DNA of 64,000 nucleotides from Gymnorhina tibicen (GCA_013399875.1 VXAZ01007995.1:4112055-4176054), one strand, 5' to 3'; positions 50,559 through 63,800 are shown, counted from the first letter of the stretch. Numbers and translations are program-made. The notes: a model not told the origin generated them from the sequence alone.

Positions 50559-53500
50559 AACAGTGCAGCAGCCACCTTGCAGGACCGGGCAGGGAGAGGA
50601 AGGGATGGGCAGAGCCGGCACCGCGGAGCAAAGCCCTTCTCCCCCTGGTTTTACCAGCCTCTAAGGACCTTGCCGGGGTGGGTGGCATCACCCCTTCTCC
50701 CAGGCTTGTGTCAGCCCTGACGTCTGCCCTTGGGTTTGTGACCCCCTCTTTGTTCCCTGTGAATAGCAAAAAAGAAAAAGCAAATGCAAAATACACCCAC
50801 CAAACAAAGCTTGCAAGAGAAATGAGCCAGAGAGAGGCTGGGCGGTCCTTTGGCATGCAGCTGTCCGGTGGCGTGGGAATGGGGTGCGGGAAAGGGCAAA
50901 GGAGACAAGGAGGCTGCAGAAAATGGGGGTGTCTGCATTTCTGGGGACAGGCCCAGGACATAGCAGGGAGCTGGGAGCTGCAGAAAGGCACAGAAAGGTC
51001 GGTAGGGGCCAAATCCCATCGGTGGATTGGTGACCTGCCTGGGCCATCACTCCTGCCTTTAGTTTTGCAGCTCCAGCTCACAGCCCATTTCAGCAGGTGT
51101 GTCCTGTGCCTCTGGGACAGCAGGGTGACAGCCCAAACTCCCCAGGCAGCCTTATTCCTCTATGCCTGTGGTCAAGCCAGGGCCATCACATTCCCTCCAC
51201 CACAGCGCTGCTTGAGCCCAGCACCCCCTGATGGGAGCAGCCCTGTTGGGACCAGGCCCGACCCCTTTCTCTGAGGAATGTTGCTGGAAAGGAGGACAGG
51301 GACCCACCTGCATGAAATCCCAACTCTTCATGGGGGAAAATAGCCCTTATATGTCTGCATCCTTCAGGCTCATCCCAGCATGACCACCTCCTACATCAAC
51401 CCCAAAGGTTCTGCCACCCCGAGGGGTGCTGGCTCTGTACTGGGGTCAGCCCCATGTGCATTGATGGAGCAGGGAGACCTCCCTCTTCTCCCTGGATGCC
51501 TTCCCTGCCAGAGCACCAACCAAAACTGCCCTTCTCTCGGCCCAAAGACATTCTTTTCTATTTCTAACTTCAGGCAGATCCCTGCTCCTCTCTTTTTAAG
51601 GGGCTCAGGAGAAAACACGGGGACAAGATCCCAAACCATGTGGGAAAAGGAGCATCCTGATGGCTTCATTGCTATTTTAAGGTCAGCTTTTATCCCACTC
51701 AGGGTTTTAAACCAGGATCCATAATTTCTCTGTATAGCAGAGTGGAGGCCCTGAGACCAAGCTCATTCCTTGTGCCTCTCCCTGATGAAGATCGCTTTAC
51801 TCTCCACATCTTTCCTGAACTTAAAAAAAAGGTTATACTGGTGTGCCACAGACCCAGTCCTGAGAAAAGGCCATGGTCCAGACTTCTGCCTCTGCATTCA
51901 GGGAGACAAGCCCTGCCTTTTCCCAGCCTGCAGAACCCAGCTCACCACGAATAGCAGGGGCCAGAACAGCATTTTCCCCTTCTGAAAGTGGTTGAGGAAA
52001 ATGGATGTGGTTCCAAACTCCTGCTCCAAGGGCTTTAATGAGAGCCATTACCAGCAGTCCCACGCTGGGGCTTTGTCGGCTTTGCAGCTTTGTCGGACCT
52101 CCTCCCGTAATTAACCATTTCCGATCAGACACAGTGTTCTGCCACCATCATTTTCCTCCGTTTGTTTGGCCCTGGGTTTGTAGCATGGCTGCTCTGGCAC
52201 CTGCCAGGCTTCTGCTGTGCTGCTGGGGCTGTGGAGGGGAGCTGGACAGCGATGCCCAGGCAGCACGAGGCGGGATGCTGGGGATGATCCCACCAGTAAC
52301 CCTCGGCCCCTGGGAACAGGGTTGCAGCACCGGAGCCGGCTGGGGAAATTGGGAAGGTCCCAGACTCCTGGGGGACGGGAGGCTGTACAGCGAGGGGCTG
52401 GTTTCCTTGCTCCGCTGCTCTTTCAGCATCAGCAGGCTGGACATCGGGGTCACCCGGGTGCCTCTGGCCACAGCTCGGGAGGGACAGGGGGACACTGTGT
52501 CTCACACTGGCACTGCTCGCAGAGGGACTGGTCCGTGCCATGGGGACATGCCACTCACTGGGCACAACTGGTCCCCCCACGGCTGCAGCGACAGCCCAGC
52601 GACTCACCTGCACTGCGGACCCAACACCCACCAAGTGCTGGAAATAAGGTGGAGGCCTCCCTGAGCACGGAGGCAGCCACCTCCACTCCAGCCGGGCTCT
52701 TGCTCCCTTCCTGAGACATTTGGGGTCCCACATGACGTGGTTTGACCCCCGGAGATGCTCCTGCACCGAGCAGCAACTCGCACGCAGGGCCGGCGTGGCT
52801 GTCACCCTCCCGATGCCACTGTCCTCCGAGCAGGAGCAGAAGGAAGGAGCCCAGCTCCCTCCTGTGGCCACCTGCACCGGGGTCCGCCAGACTGCTCCGT
52901 TCTGGGAGGGGGCTGGCGAGGAAGTGCCCTCAGCCCAGTCCCCTCAGCCTCTTTGAAGCCCCTCATTTGCAGGGGTGCCAGGAGGCATCCTGGTGCTGTG
53001 TCCGTCTCCAGGACCGACCAAGCACTGGCTGATGTTACGGCAGTGTCCATGGTGAGGTGAAACACCAAACCCCTCCCTGAGCTGCGGGGTCACACCTGGT
53101 CAGTGCCAGGAGCCAGGGCTGGCACCAGAGCCCTGCAGGACCCCGCGGCTGTGGCTGCTTTTGGAACTGACCCCACTGGAACCTGCCACGTATGGGGGAA
53201 CACCACAGAGGACAGCAGTTCCCCACACCCCCTTCCTCCACATCCCCCCATCCCTGCATCACCGCCATCATCTGGTACCTGCCTTCCTCCTAATTTGCCC
53301 CAAACATGTCACCAGACCCCACACTAGTGCTGAGCTCTGCGGATGATTGTGAGCCTGTCAGAGAGTCCCAAGGCCACAGAGCCATTTTGGCTGCATGGCT
53401 TTTGAGAGCATGGCTTTTGGCTGCAACAGGTCCTGTCCCTCCAAGAATTCAGTGTTTTCCTGTCCAGCCATGCACTCATGCAGCTGGCTGCATTTTGGAG

Positions 53501-56500
53501 GACATCTCCAGTACCCTCAGAGGACCTCTGAAGTGGGGTGGCAGGACACGACCAGGCAGATGAGTGAGGCTGTGAGGACAGGGAAGGGAGAACTCCACGT
53601 TTTCGTTAGGGGTGTGCAAATGGTACAGCACCCTCGTGTGCACCAGGACCCCCTCTCCAGGCTTGGCTGTCCCCCTCAGCCCTCTCCTTGCCCCCCACAA
53701 CCTCTGAGCAGGGGACAAGTGTCTGGTCATACAACAGCAGGGACCCAGGAAGAGCATGGGGGGGGCTTCTTTGGGGATTTTTGGGGATGCTGAGGGGGAA
53801 GGGGTCTGATGAGTGTGCCAGGCTATTCCAACTGCTCCCATCCCTGCAACTCTTCAGTGCAGGAGGTTGCTCTTTAATTCCCTCTTTCCTCCCCTAAGCT
53901 CCTTAGAGAGCAGAGACGAGAGATGCTGGTGCTTTTTATAGCAGCCATAATCCGTGCTGCTCACACTGCTGCACCTCCTGCCCCGAGACACAGGGCTGAG
54001 CCTCCAAACTGGGGGCTGCTGCCCAAAATCTGCCTGAAACCCCTTTGGCTCCCAGCACTGCCTCTCTCCCAGCGCACAGATCCCAGCTGGGGCTGGTTCT
54101 GGACTCAAGACCCCTTTGCAGGAGGCGTTGGATGGCCACAGGTGCTGCACTCTGACAAGGAGGGAAGGGCAGACAGACATACAGAGACACATGGATGAGC
54201 ACCAGAACAACTGCCAGGCATCCCTGCTCTCCTTCAAGACTTGTGGAACAGGAACCAACCCCACAGCACAGCCACAAGAAAGTCCTCAGGCACAAGAGGA
54301 GACTGGGGGTTTCTTTCCCTTCTATCTCCCCCAACTTTGCAAGTGGGAAACTGAGGCAGGGAGGGAGCAGGGAAGGGGCTCCCGGCCCTTCAGCCCAGGA
54401 GCTGAGTCCTTTGCAGGGCAGCTGATGAGCTTTAAAGGCTGAGGAAGCCTTTACTTGGATGTAACCCCCAGGACACAAGGTTCAGCATTTTACCAGGATC
54501 ATTTCGGTGCTGGGCTGGCTGGTTTCCCTCACCCAGCCTGTGCCTGCAAAGCCACAGATGGCATTTGGGCCATCCAGGCTTCATCCCTGGGGATGAAGGG
54601 GACTGAGGAAAAAGGATGTGAAGTGGGGCAGTGGGAGGCTGGTGGGGCAGGAGCAGGCTCTGGGAGAAGCATATTTCACCTCCTGTCCCTGTCCTGGTGG
54701 TCAGTGCTGTCCTTCCACCCAGCCCCAGTCCCTGTCACCACCCCAGGACCGCAGCCACCAAGGGAGGGCACGAGCAGCGCAGTTCCCATTGCCATTTCTC
54801 TCTCCAGCAGCTCAGCTTTTACTTCTCTCCAGCCAAAAGTCCCCCTGACTCTACACCCTGCCAGGAGAAACCCAACAGAGCTCTTAACATTTTACTGTTT
54901 CTGTTTTACTGCCCATGGTTGGGCAGATGAATTTTCTCTGTCCACCCACCCCAGACCAGAGGGTCTTGCAGGAGGAGGGCAGCCTGGCAAATCCTGCCTA
55001 AAACCATTCCAGCCCTGCCTGCACACTTTGCCCTGCTGTAGGTCTGGCCCCTGTCTCCCACAGCTTCTTTGCAACACATTTGCTGTAATTTTCCCTTTAA
55101 ACACCCCACAGGGGAAAAAAACCAACCCAGACAGGGGTGGTTCTTCTAGGTCAGGCTGAGCTAAGACAGGGAAAGAAGATTAATTTCTCAGAGGAGCAAT
55201 TCAGATTTTTCTTCTGCTCCCTGCTGGGGACTGAGGTAGAGCTGGTGGCAGGACCACCCTCCTGGGCACACACGGGTTTTGGTTGTCACCCCTGGGGTGG
55301 CACTGAGCAGGACGTCCCCAGAGCCAAGTCCTGCGTGGGAGGTGTAGGGGGATTCCTCCCAAGCAATGGGTGATGTTAGTGGGAAGAAGGTGGCATGTCA
55401 GGGATGCTGATGGGCTGGGGTGGGTGCCCAGCACCCAGGGAGCTGTGCCACCACTCTCCCCTGGCCCCCTGGCTGGGCTGGAACAGGGCACAGGCAGGGA
55501 ATGAAGTCCTGAGCCTGTCCTTGTCACCCACTCATGCCCAAACACCCACAAGGCTCTGAGCAGCCACACTTGTTTTTTGCTCCCAAGGAGTGCAGGGAAG
55601 CTCTAAAGCCAGCGGATTATTCTCCAAAGCAAAGGTCTGGCCTGCTGCCAGCCCCTGGCAGGGAACAAACAGCCTGGGGAGGCATTTCCCAAAGGCTCAG
55701 CTCATTCCTGGTTCACGCTCTGACTTTGTACCCCTGCTCAGAAGCCTCACAGTCACTCAGCTGCGGACACCAAGAATCTCAGAAGGGGGTTCCCAAAGGT
55801 GGGGAGGAGGCAGGAGGTTACCAGGACACCCCACTTGGTGTCTGAGCTTCCCTGGGCAGAGTACCCCCTGTCCAGTGTGGCTTCTCCAGGGTGTAGTAGA
55901 GGTTCAGCAGAAGGCAGGCACAAGGAGGGGGATGTCTCTCCCCTCTCCTCTTTGCACAAAACCTGTAAGAGGTTCCCACCTTTGGAGACCCGTGACCCCG
56001 GGGGCAGTGGGAAGGAAAAGCTGGAAGCCATCTGGAAACTCAGGACACAAGAATCCTACACTGGGCAGATTTAACCCAGCACTGGGGGGTCCTGGGCACA
56101 ATGTGGGGAGCAGGCTGGGTGATGGGGCCAGCCTGGGTACCATGTCCCAAAGTGGACTGAATTCAATTGTCCTAAATTGGAGGCAGCTTTGGCATCACAG
56201 GGCTCATCCTGGGGATCTGGGGATCACCACCTTGCTGCAACCAGCACCAACACTTCAGCCTTGCCCAGGAGACCATCAGAACATCCCCACTGCCAAAATG
56301 GGGTGGGCTGAGAGCAGGGGTTGGGGGCTACACTTAGCCTTTCCTGTCCCATTTGTTGACTTCTCCTGCCCCATGCTGTCTGCAATGGGTCAGGCAGCAC
56401 AAAACCAGAGCTCTGCTCACAGCGCTGCTCCCCAAAAGGGTTATGGATAACCGGGGTGCGTGGGAGCTGCGCAGGGAACAGCACAAGGGTCAACAGGGAG

Positions 56501-58258
56501 CATCCATCTCCAGATAAGAGGAGGGTGGGGGTGCTGTGATCCAGCCCCACAGGCTGTGCTTGCACCCACACATCCCCTGCACCCGCTCCCAGGGTCACCC
56601 CACAGTGATGCTCCCCACACCAGCGAGCCCACGGGGTGGTGGGGGGCCACAGGGCTGCCAGACCAAAGGCCACGGAATTTGGCCTCCTCCCTTCCGACCA
56701 TGGGGACCATGCTCTTTTTCCCCTGGGAAAAGGATATTTTCATGCTTCCTCCTCGCAGGAACTAACAGAAATCGCTTAAATGGCTGCATTGCTCTGGGGA
56801 CAGGCCCTTTCGGAGCTGAGCCGAACGCAGGGAAGGGAAAGCCCAGGGGACATTTTAATAACAAGCAAGGAGAGCTATTGAAGTGTTTTACTGCCTCGTT
56901 AAGGCAGCCTAATCTCTGTGCATATCTGGAAAAAAAAATTGGCTTGCTGGTGTTTTTATTGTAACAGAGGTGGGTGTTTTCTGGCACAGCTGGGATCCCG
57001 CCTGCTTTATCTGCTTGTTTTCTTACCTGATACCGGCACTGAACAGCCCAAGAGCAGCTCAAGGGCAGCGGCAGGCAGGGTCAGGGCCAGGCAGACCAGG
57101 AGGGAGGCTGTGGATCCGTGCTGTGGGCTGCTCCCCACCCATGGGTGCTCTGCACCCCATTGCTGCACCCACCTTTCAGCAAGACGCAGGTCCCCGGGGT
57201 GTTTCCCCAGGGGAGGTTTGGGACATTTGGCTCTGCATGTGCCTGGGCAAAGCCCAGAGGTGGGTGATCCCTCATCCAGGCAGCCCAGAGACAGAGCAGG
57301 GAGACAACCATGAGGTCCCATCCACCCCTCCAGCTCCAAGGGCTGAGATTTGGGGGATACACAGATTTTGGGGCTATGGGCACCTTGGGCCGGTGTAAGC
57401 CAGGCTGAAGAGTCCATGCCCCAGGGAGTCCAAGCAAAAGTTCTTCTGCAGCAATACAGGGTTACCTGACTGCTGAGGTCTAGATTTGTAAGAGGAATAG
57501 GCTGGGCATTTTATTTTTAAGGTTTTCTTCACGATTCTATTTTTTACCTCAGCCCAGCAGAAAGTGGGGAAATCCTGCTGAGTCCTGCTGGCTCCGGCAT
57601 CCAATTCCCCATTTGCAAAAGCTCAGGGTGTCAAAGCCGTGAGCCGGAAGGGATGCTGAGGCTGGGGTGGCAGGGCTGGATAAGCCGATTGCGTTTGCTT
57701 TGGAAAAGCTGATGTTTGCATGAGCACCGGCTCTAGTGGTTTTAAAGGGATCCACCCAGGAGCAAATCCCAACAGCCTGATATTGGAGCTGGGCTGCTCC
57801 CACCCCGGCTGGGCTAGAGAAGTCTCTGCTCTACACCCAGATCCACGCTGCACCTCCTGGGTGGAGGAAGCCACGGGAGCCAAAGCTGCCACTGCAGAAC
57901 ACGGGAAGCAAACAAAGACTCCAGCACAGCTAACAGGGCTGGCAAACACCTAAAATGATCTTCCTTGGAAATCTGGAGCAGGAAGGGTGAGGCTGCTGTT
58001 TGACACAGCAGTCAAATACAGACTGCTGAGATCAATACAGTCACTCTTGCTCCCAGCAGATGTGTGCTGGTACCCAGCTGCTTCAGGAAAAGTGACTTTT
58101 ATGTTCTCACGCTGATGTGAGATGGGACAGATCCCCAGACACTCGGTCTGTGCCTGTTTCAGGGCTGGGGCTAAACCTGCCCTTCTGCGGGGCTGCCAAA
58201 AGCTCCTCTCCCCTTCCCCTAGAAACACCGGTGAGCTCAGCAAAGCACCGACAGCGTG
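50559..58258. other. GC-rich 3' flank between convergent genes
   Basis: About 7.7 kb of GC-rich sequence between the end of the plus-strand membrane-protein gene and the 3' end of minus-strand LURAP1. Part of its left side must be the 3' UTR of the former. Long open frames on both strands simultaneously (for example 50038-51081 minus and 50495-51274 plus, or around 52125-52877 and 54455-56450) reflect few stop codons in GC-rich DNA. They show no domains. No repeats or RNA genes were recognised. Confidence 0.5.
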
Positions 58259-58278
58259 GCCTGGGAGAAACACGAACA

Positions 58279-58284
58279 TTTATT
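58279..58284 (-). terminator. LURAP1: Candidate polyadenylation signal of LURAP1
   Basis: Minus-strand AATAAA (plus-strand TTTATT), about 1.9 kb beyond the LURAP1 stop codon. It is followed on the minus strand by a T/G-rich stretch (tgttcgtgtttctcc) of the kind found downstream of cleavage sites. It is the first canonical hexamer I noticed in that direction. Another lies at about 57511. The choice between them is uncertain. Confidence 0.4.
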
Positions 58285-60208
58285 AAGCCAGCAATTTTTT
58301 GTTGAGAATGATTTTAACAGCGCCGAAGGACTTACCCTGTCTCCCCCAGGGACCCTCAGCTGATTCACTGCATGCAGGGTTAGCAGGAAAGCAGGGGACA
58401 GCCAGCAGGGGACTTGGTGGCTCAGTGTCAGCAGCACAGCTACACAGGGAGCCACAAGCTACTCGCAGGCAATGGCAAGCCAAGCACAGCTGCTCCAGGC
58501 AGGCAGAGGGATGCTTGCATAGGGCAATCCAGTCCCAGTTTGCTGGGATTCCCCCAAGTCCTCATCAGGTGCCGTCTCTGAGAATTTTGGATGTTGTCCT
58601 GCTCTCCAAATCCATCCAGGGAAGTCCTGAGGATCTGCAGGGGAAGGGAGGGTGCTCGGGGCTCTCAGAACAGAGGCTAATTTCCACTGAAGGTGCTGCT
58701 TCAGAGACACCAAGCTGAACATGTTGTGCACCCACCTTCTTAACCATGGCCACCTCCTGTCTCACATCTGGAAAGTCACATCCTGTCACTTCCCTCTCTC
58801 TTAGCTTCCCACTGACATCACGGGATGATGTCCTCACTCCTACCATCCCAGCGAGGACAGATCCAAGCTGTGACCCATGCAGGCAAGGGAACAATGGCAC
58901 AATGGTGAGAGCAAAGCCGTCACAGCACTCGGCTGGGGACAGATGTACCCATGGGTTCTGAAGTCAGGACACTCCAGGCTTATCCACAAATGTGGAAGAG
59001 CTTGGCTCCTTCAAGCAGCATGCTCAGGCCCCTCCCTGCATCATCTGGTGAAGGCAGCAGGTCCTGCCCAGGCTCTCACACAGCTCCAGCTGCAAGCCAT
59101 GCTCTACAAGCCAGCGAGGGGCGTGCTGGGAGGCGTGGTGGCAACAGCGAAAGGCACAGGCAGAAGCCAAGGCTAAAAAGACAGAGAAGATGTCTCTAGG
59201 GCAGAGTCACTGCAAATCCACCCCGACAGAGCAGCCTCGTGTTTCTGGTTGCTGGTAGGAGGCAGGGACCCGGCACCATTCATCACACAGACAGAAAAAC
59301 CCAGCCTTCACCACCGTCACACCATGTCAGGGGAGAGCAGGAGCCTCTCCGAGTCTGAGCCCTGCAGGCTCTGCCAGGCTGCCCGTGCGCTGCCACGTCC
59401 CGGGCATTCTGCAGGACTGCTCCCAAGGTGGAAAACAGTCCAGGAACAAACTGGGAGAACTGCATTTCTATTTCCTACCCAGTGCTTTGTTGTTCTCGTG
59501 TCATCACACCGGGAAGTCTGCACCATCATCCTTCCTTCACAGGGCATGGGCAGAGGCTCCCCAGCCCTGCCTCAGACTGGCTTCACAGAGGCATTGAAAC
59601 CAGGCAGGGCTTCGCCCACATGGAAGGGGTTTTTAGCATCCACCATGTGCTGGGGCCAAACCCCAGGTCAGCTCTGCCCTGGATGGACACTGGCGTTGAA
59701 GACAGTGATGGAAATGAGCAGGTCCAACAGGGATGCCCTGCTGATGGTCCTGCCACACACTGAGCATGCTGGTGCCACTGAGCTGTGGATGCATGGCAGT
59801 GTCTCCTGTCCTCTCTGGGTAGTCATTTTGGGGGAAGGGTCCCCAGTTTTTTGCACACTGGAAGCTGAGGGTTAGAGGGAGAGATCCCAGGAGCCCCACT
59901 GTCCCAGGTTTCCCCACCACCAGCACCAAGGACAACAGAGGGGTGTCCAGCCACCTGCAAGCACCACCCTAGAGCAAAGGATTAAATTTCCCAGGACCCA
60001 CCGCATCCCTCCTCTCCCAGAAATGTGCTGCAGGACAGGCACCCAGTCCCTCATGGCTGCATCACCAAAGGCTGTTGGGGCCATCAGAGGAACAGTCCAA
60101 CACCACCAAGCCAGCCTGGCCCCCCAGCCACCCCAGCTCTCCCAAGCACAGACAAGTGAAGCAGAGTGGGCAGCTGGGAGAGCTGGACTGGGAAGGCGAA
60201 GCCACGGG
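58285..60208 (-). other. LURAP1: Probable LURAP1 3' UTR
   Basis: Region between the LURAP1 stop codon at 60209-60211 and the candidate polyadenylation signal. No other gene is supported. A minus-strand GT motif (GACAGG|GTAAGT) near 58334 resembles a splice donor, but no matching open exon or partner acceptor was found. Confidence 0.4.
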
Positions 60209-60898
60209 CTATAAGAATGTCACATCGTCCTGTGACTGGAGCCAGCGCCAGTGGGCATCGTACTCCAGGTGCAGTTTGCTGTTGAGTTTGCAGTTCTCAA
60301 GGTCAGCCTCAGCTTTCCAAGCCTTCCCATCCGGATTCCCCTTCCCCAGCCTCTCCCCAGCCCCCGGTGGTGATTTGGTGTCTCTGTTTGGCTCCAGAGA
60401 GGGGGACTGCTGGCCCAAATACCCGTTGGCCACCTGGGGCTCCTTAGCAAACCGGTGATCCTGGGGCAACCCCGGTGGGGAGAGGTCCACGTGGGGCCAC
60501 TCGTGCTCCTCTTTGTCCTTCTCTTGCTTTATAAGACCCCTCTCGGGGTCGATCCTGACCCAATCCTGCTCTGCCCTGGCCAGGGCTCTGCCCGATGTGG
60601 ATGCAGCGGCAGTTTCAGCAGCGTTCTGGGAGTACTCATCCATGTCATCGGCCAAGGTGTCCAGGTAGCTGCCGACGGAGATGCTGTCCAGCCTGTCGTT
60701 GGGGTCCTGCAGGCTGTCCCAGCTGCCCCTCCGCGAGGCCTCCTGGCTCTCCACCAGGCTGTACTGGCTGCTGGCCAGGCTGCTGCAGCGGCTGGTCAGC
60801 GTGCTCCGCTCCTCCAGCAGCCACTTCACCGCCTCGATGCCCTCGTTCACCACCACCAGCTGCTGCAGGATCTTCACGTCGACCGCTCGCAGGTAAGC
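60209..60898 (-). CDS. LURAP1: LURAP1 leucine-rich adaptor protein 1, terminal coding exon
   Basis: Terminal exon of LURAP1 (alias LRAP35a, C1orf190 in human), 229 codons plus stop, entered in phase 0 through the acceptor CCCGCAG|GCTTAC. It begins AYLRAVDVKILQQLVVVNEG, the conserved leucine-rich helical segment of the family, and continues through EAVKWLLEERSTLTSRCSSL. A Ser-rich block with RRGSWDSL and DRLDSISVGSYLDTLADD follows. The middle (about residues 85-205) is charged and low-complexity. The extreme C-terminus, HWRWLQSQDDVTFL, is diagnostic of LURAP1 as against LURAP1L, whose C-terminus differs. TFL with Thr at -2 is a class I PDZ ligand, in line with the known link of this adaptor to MYO18A and MRCK in lamellar actomyosin flow. 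The family is also reported to activate NF-kB. The exon is longer than I recall for the mammalian counterpart, mainly in the charged middle. Confidence 0.93.
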   Translation of the reverse strand, partial: AYLRAVDVKILQQLVVVNEGIEAVKWLLEERSTLTSRCSSLASSQYSLVESQEASRRGSWDSLQDPNDRLDSISVGSYLDTLADDMDEYSQNAAETAAASTSGRALARAEQDWVRIDPERGLIKQEKDKEEHEWPHVDLSPPGLPQDHRFAKEPQVANGYLGQQSPSLEPNRDTKSPPGAGERLGKGNPDGKAWKAEADLENCKLNSKLHLEYDAHWRWLQSQDDVTFL

Positions 60899-63800
60899 CT
60901 GCGGGGGACACAGAGAGCACAGGGGGGTTGAGGTGACCCAGGGGCCCCATGTCCCAGCCCAGCCTGGCAGAGGTGTCACCATGGTGGCCACAGGTCTCCT
61001 AAGCTGCTTGATGAAGAGCGCGGTATGGGAGAACACCCTGCAGGGAACCATCCCAGGGGGCCCTGTACAGGACCTGGGGACACGGCCATCGGCGACCAAC
61101 GACTTGTGGTTCCCACCAGCCACCAACCCCCTCCGGGAAATAAATCCAGGGCACTTATGTTGCTGTCTTCTATGGGAACAAGGAGGAAGGAAGGAACTGG
61201 AGGTACTGGATGTAGATCTGATCCCAGAGCATCCTCCAAGACCTGGGAGGCTGCTGGCAGTGCAAGAGGATCAGGCATTGCTCAGGGACCTCCCCAGGCT
61301 GGTCCCTTCAGGCCTTTACTTCTCTCCTTTTAGGGTCTGAACCAAGCCTGGTGACAATGTCACATGGCAAGATTTGGAGACCCAAATGACTCCCAAAATG
61401 GGAGGACAAGGAGGACAGGCACTGCTGATCACACCACTCGCCTCACAGACTCCTGCCCCTCCAAGCCTGGGGAAGCTCTTTGCAAACCTCAGTTGCTCCA
61501 GAAACATCTGTTTTCCTAATGGAAAGCCCCGTGTGCCAAGACATTCCTGTCTGCATGATACTGGCCGCCAAAAGCCACTGGATTTCCCCTGCACAGGACA
61601 CAAATATTTTGCCAGGAAAGGAAATAAGGCCACGATGGGGGGAAAGGGAGAAAACCCACTGCGGGGCAGGTACAGGCAGCCTGCAGGCTGCAGATGCCCA
61701 TGGACTTTCACAAACACATCCTGTGCCCAGCACCAGCAAGCTGTGATAGAAATCCATGCGATCCCCGGGGATCATTTTCAAGCACAGCACCAGATCCTCA
61801 GCATCCGGTGCCCTGGGAGTCACTCGCCCGCCCACGGGTGACCCCACGGTCCCCTGAGACCCCCGTCTCCGGTCCCACAGCCAGCGCAGCAACAGAAGCA
61901 TCCGAGGAAGGAGCCTGGGAAAACTCCAGCCAGGATTTCAGCACGTGACACCTCTCACTCCAGACGACACCAAAAAAAGGGTCAAAGATTTGTAAAGACC
62001 CAACACCAGCCCTCCCACTCCCTCCTCACGCTCCTCAAGCTGGATTTAAATAAAAAATAGCAGCGATGTGCCCGGATTGGGGCAGGAGCCAGCTTCCAAG
62101 TGCAGAAATTTCCTTTCTAGGCAAGTTATTTAAAAAACTGCCTACAATGGACTTTTCTGCACGCACTGCTAAAGCATCTGGCCTTGGCAGGGAGACCACG
62201 AAGGAGGAGGAGGGCTGGAAACCCCTGGTGGGGGGTTCCCCATTTTCCTCTGCCTCGTGCAGAACTGCAGCTGTCAGAGATGCCAGGGGAGCCACCCCAA
62301 AAGCAGAGGGTGGGATAACACTCCCCGCTTTCCATACTGCTTGCTGGAAGGAGTTGGCCATCAATTTGCTGCTAGCTCAGGCCAGCCTGACCTCCCCATT
62401 GCACTCCAAGAACCCCCCTCTCCAGCAAGTCAAGGTTGTTGTGGGAGGAGACCCAGCACAGGCTGCTCTCTGTACTCCTCCAGATGCACTCAAGTTCACT
62501 GCACGACCTCGCACCAAGGGCAGCCGTACAGGGGACTGTCACACTCCTCCTCACGCTCTCCAGGGGCAGATACAGCCCTGCTCCCCTCCCCAGCATGCAT
62601 GAAACCTCAGGCGCCTTCTCCTTTCAAGATATCTAGCCCTAGGGATAAATCTTCCTCCTCAGATCAAGAGGCGAGAGTGGGAATTTGCTAAATTCTCCTC
62701 CCACCGCCCACTCCCAGGCCGGCTTATCCTCTGAGCATTGGGTTTGCTGGTTTCCTGCTGCTCGGGGGGAAATTCTGGTCCCTGTTCACGGGGATGGGGA
62801 GATGAGGGGAGCCCCGTGCTGGGTTTTGGCATCTGGGTTCCAATCCCAAGCTGCTTCTCCGGGTGTGAGGTGCCCCCACTCCTTCGCTAGCCAGCAAGAA
62901 CAGCCAGGGCAGGGCAAGGAAATGCCTTTCTGAGCCAAGGTGAATAATGCCCGGCCCAAGCCAGGCCTTGCTGGCCATAGGCTGAGCCTGCTTGTACCTG
63001 GGCAGGGCAAACACCACACTGCCCCAGAGACCTTTCTCCTCCGGTCAGGGTGCAGCCTGCAAGCCGGTGCGGAGGGAGGATGAAAGCAGAGGGAGGATGA
63101 AAGCTCTCGCACCGATGGGAATATTGAATCAGCCAAAGTGGAGGGCTCAGGCTGGGCGGTGCTCCAGCCCCCCGGGGGCACGCAGGGATGCGGGCGTATT
63201 GAGCCTGTTTCCCTATGGAAACAATGCTCATTCCCACCCGCTCGGCATGTTCATGCGTGGGAGAGTCCCTTCCCCCAGCTGCACTTGAACCCATTGCCCA
63301 ATCTCGCCACGTTTCCCGGAGGCGCAGGCATCGCCGGTATTTGCTCCCTCCACGAAAGAGGGAGGCGAGAAAGCTGCCATCGGCACTCCCACGGTCCCCG
63401 GGAAATGCTGCCACCGCAGCCCAACCTTGTACGAGCCACCCGAGAAGCCCCAGCAGGAACCGAACCCAGGGAAAGCTCCCGGCGATGCTTGTGCCTCGTC
63501 ACCCTGGGGGTCACACCCGGGGGAGAGAAGATCCACCACCATGCCCTTGGCGAAGGTCCCTGCCCTAAATTCTGATCTCGGACACCGCGGTCCCCCGCGA
63601 TCCGCCGACGGAGCCGGCGTCTGGGGGTGCGCGGGGCGAGGGGGACAGGACGGAGGTGGCAGAGGGGGACCCCGGGGGTGGATGCCGCGTGGGCCGGGGG
63701 CAGAGAGAGGCGGGGGACGGGGTGTGAGGTGAGAAGTTTAACCCGTACACGGAGGAGCAAGGGGGGTTCCCCAAAATGCAGGCAGAGCGCGGGCACTATT

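Noticed and set aside
50038..51081. 347-codon minus-strand open frame antisense to the terminal exon of the membrane protein
   Set aside because: It is antisense to a well-supported exon and a 13-bp minisatellite, and its Leu/Pro/Ser/Cys-rich sequence is the complement of purine-rich repeats.
55590..56450. 286-codon plus-strand open frame downstream of the membrane gene
   Set aside because: Several overlapping frames on both strands, no recognisable domain or promoter, and Gly/Pro/Ser/Trp-rich chance composition.
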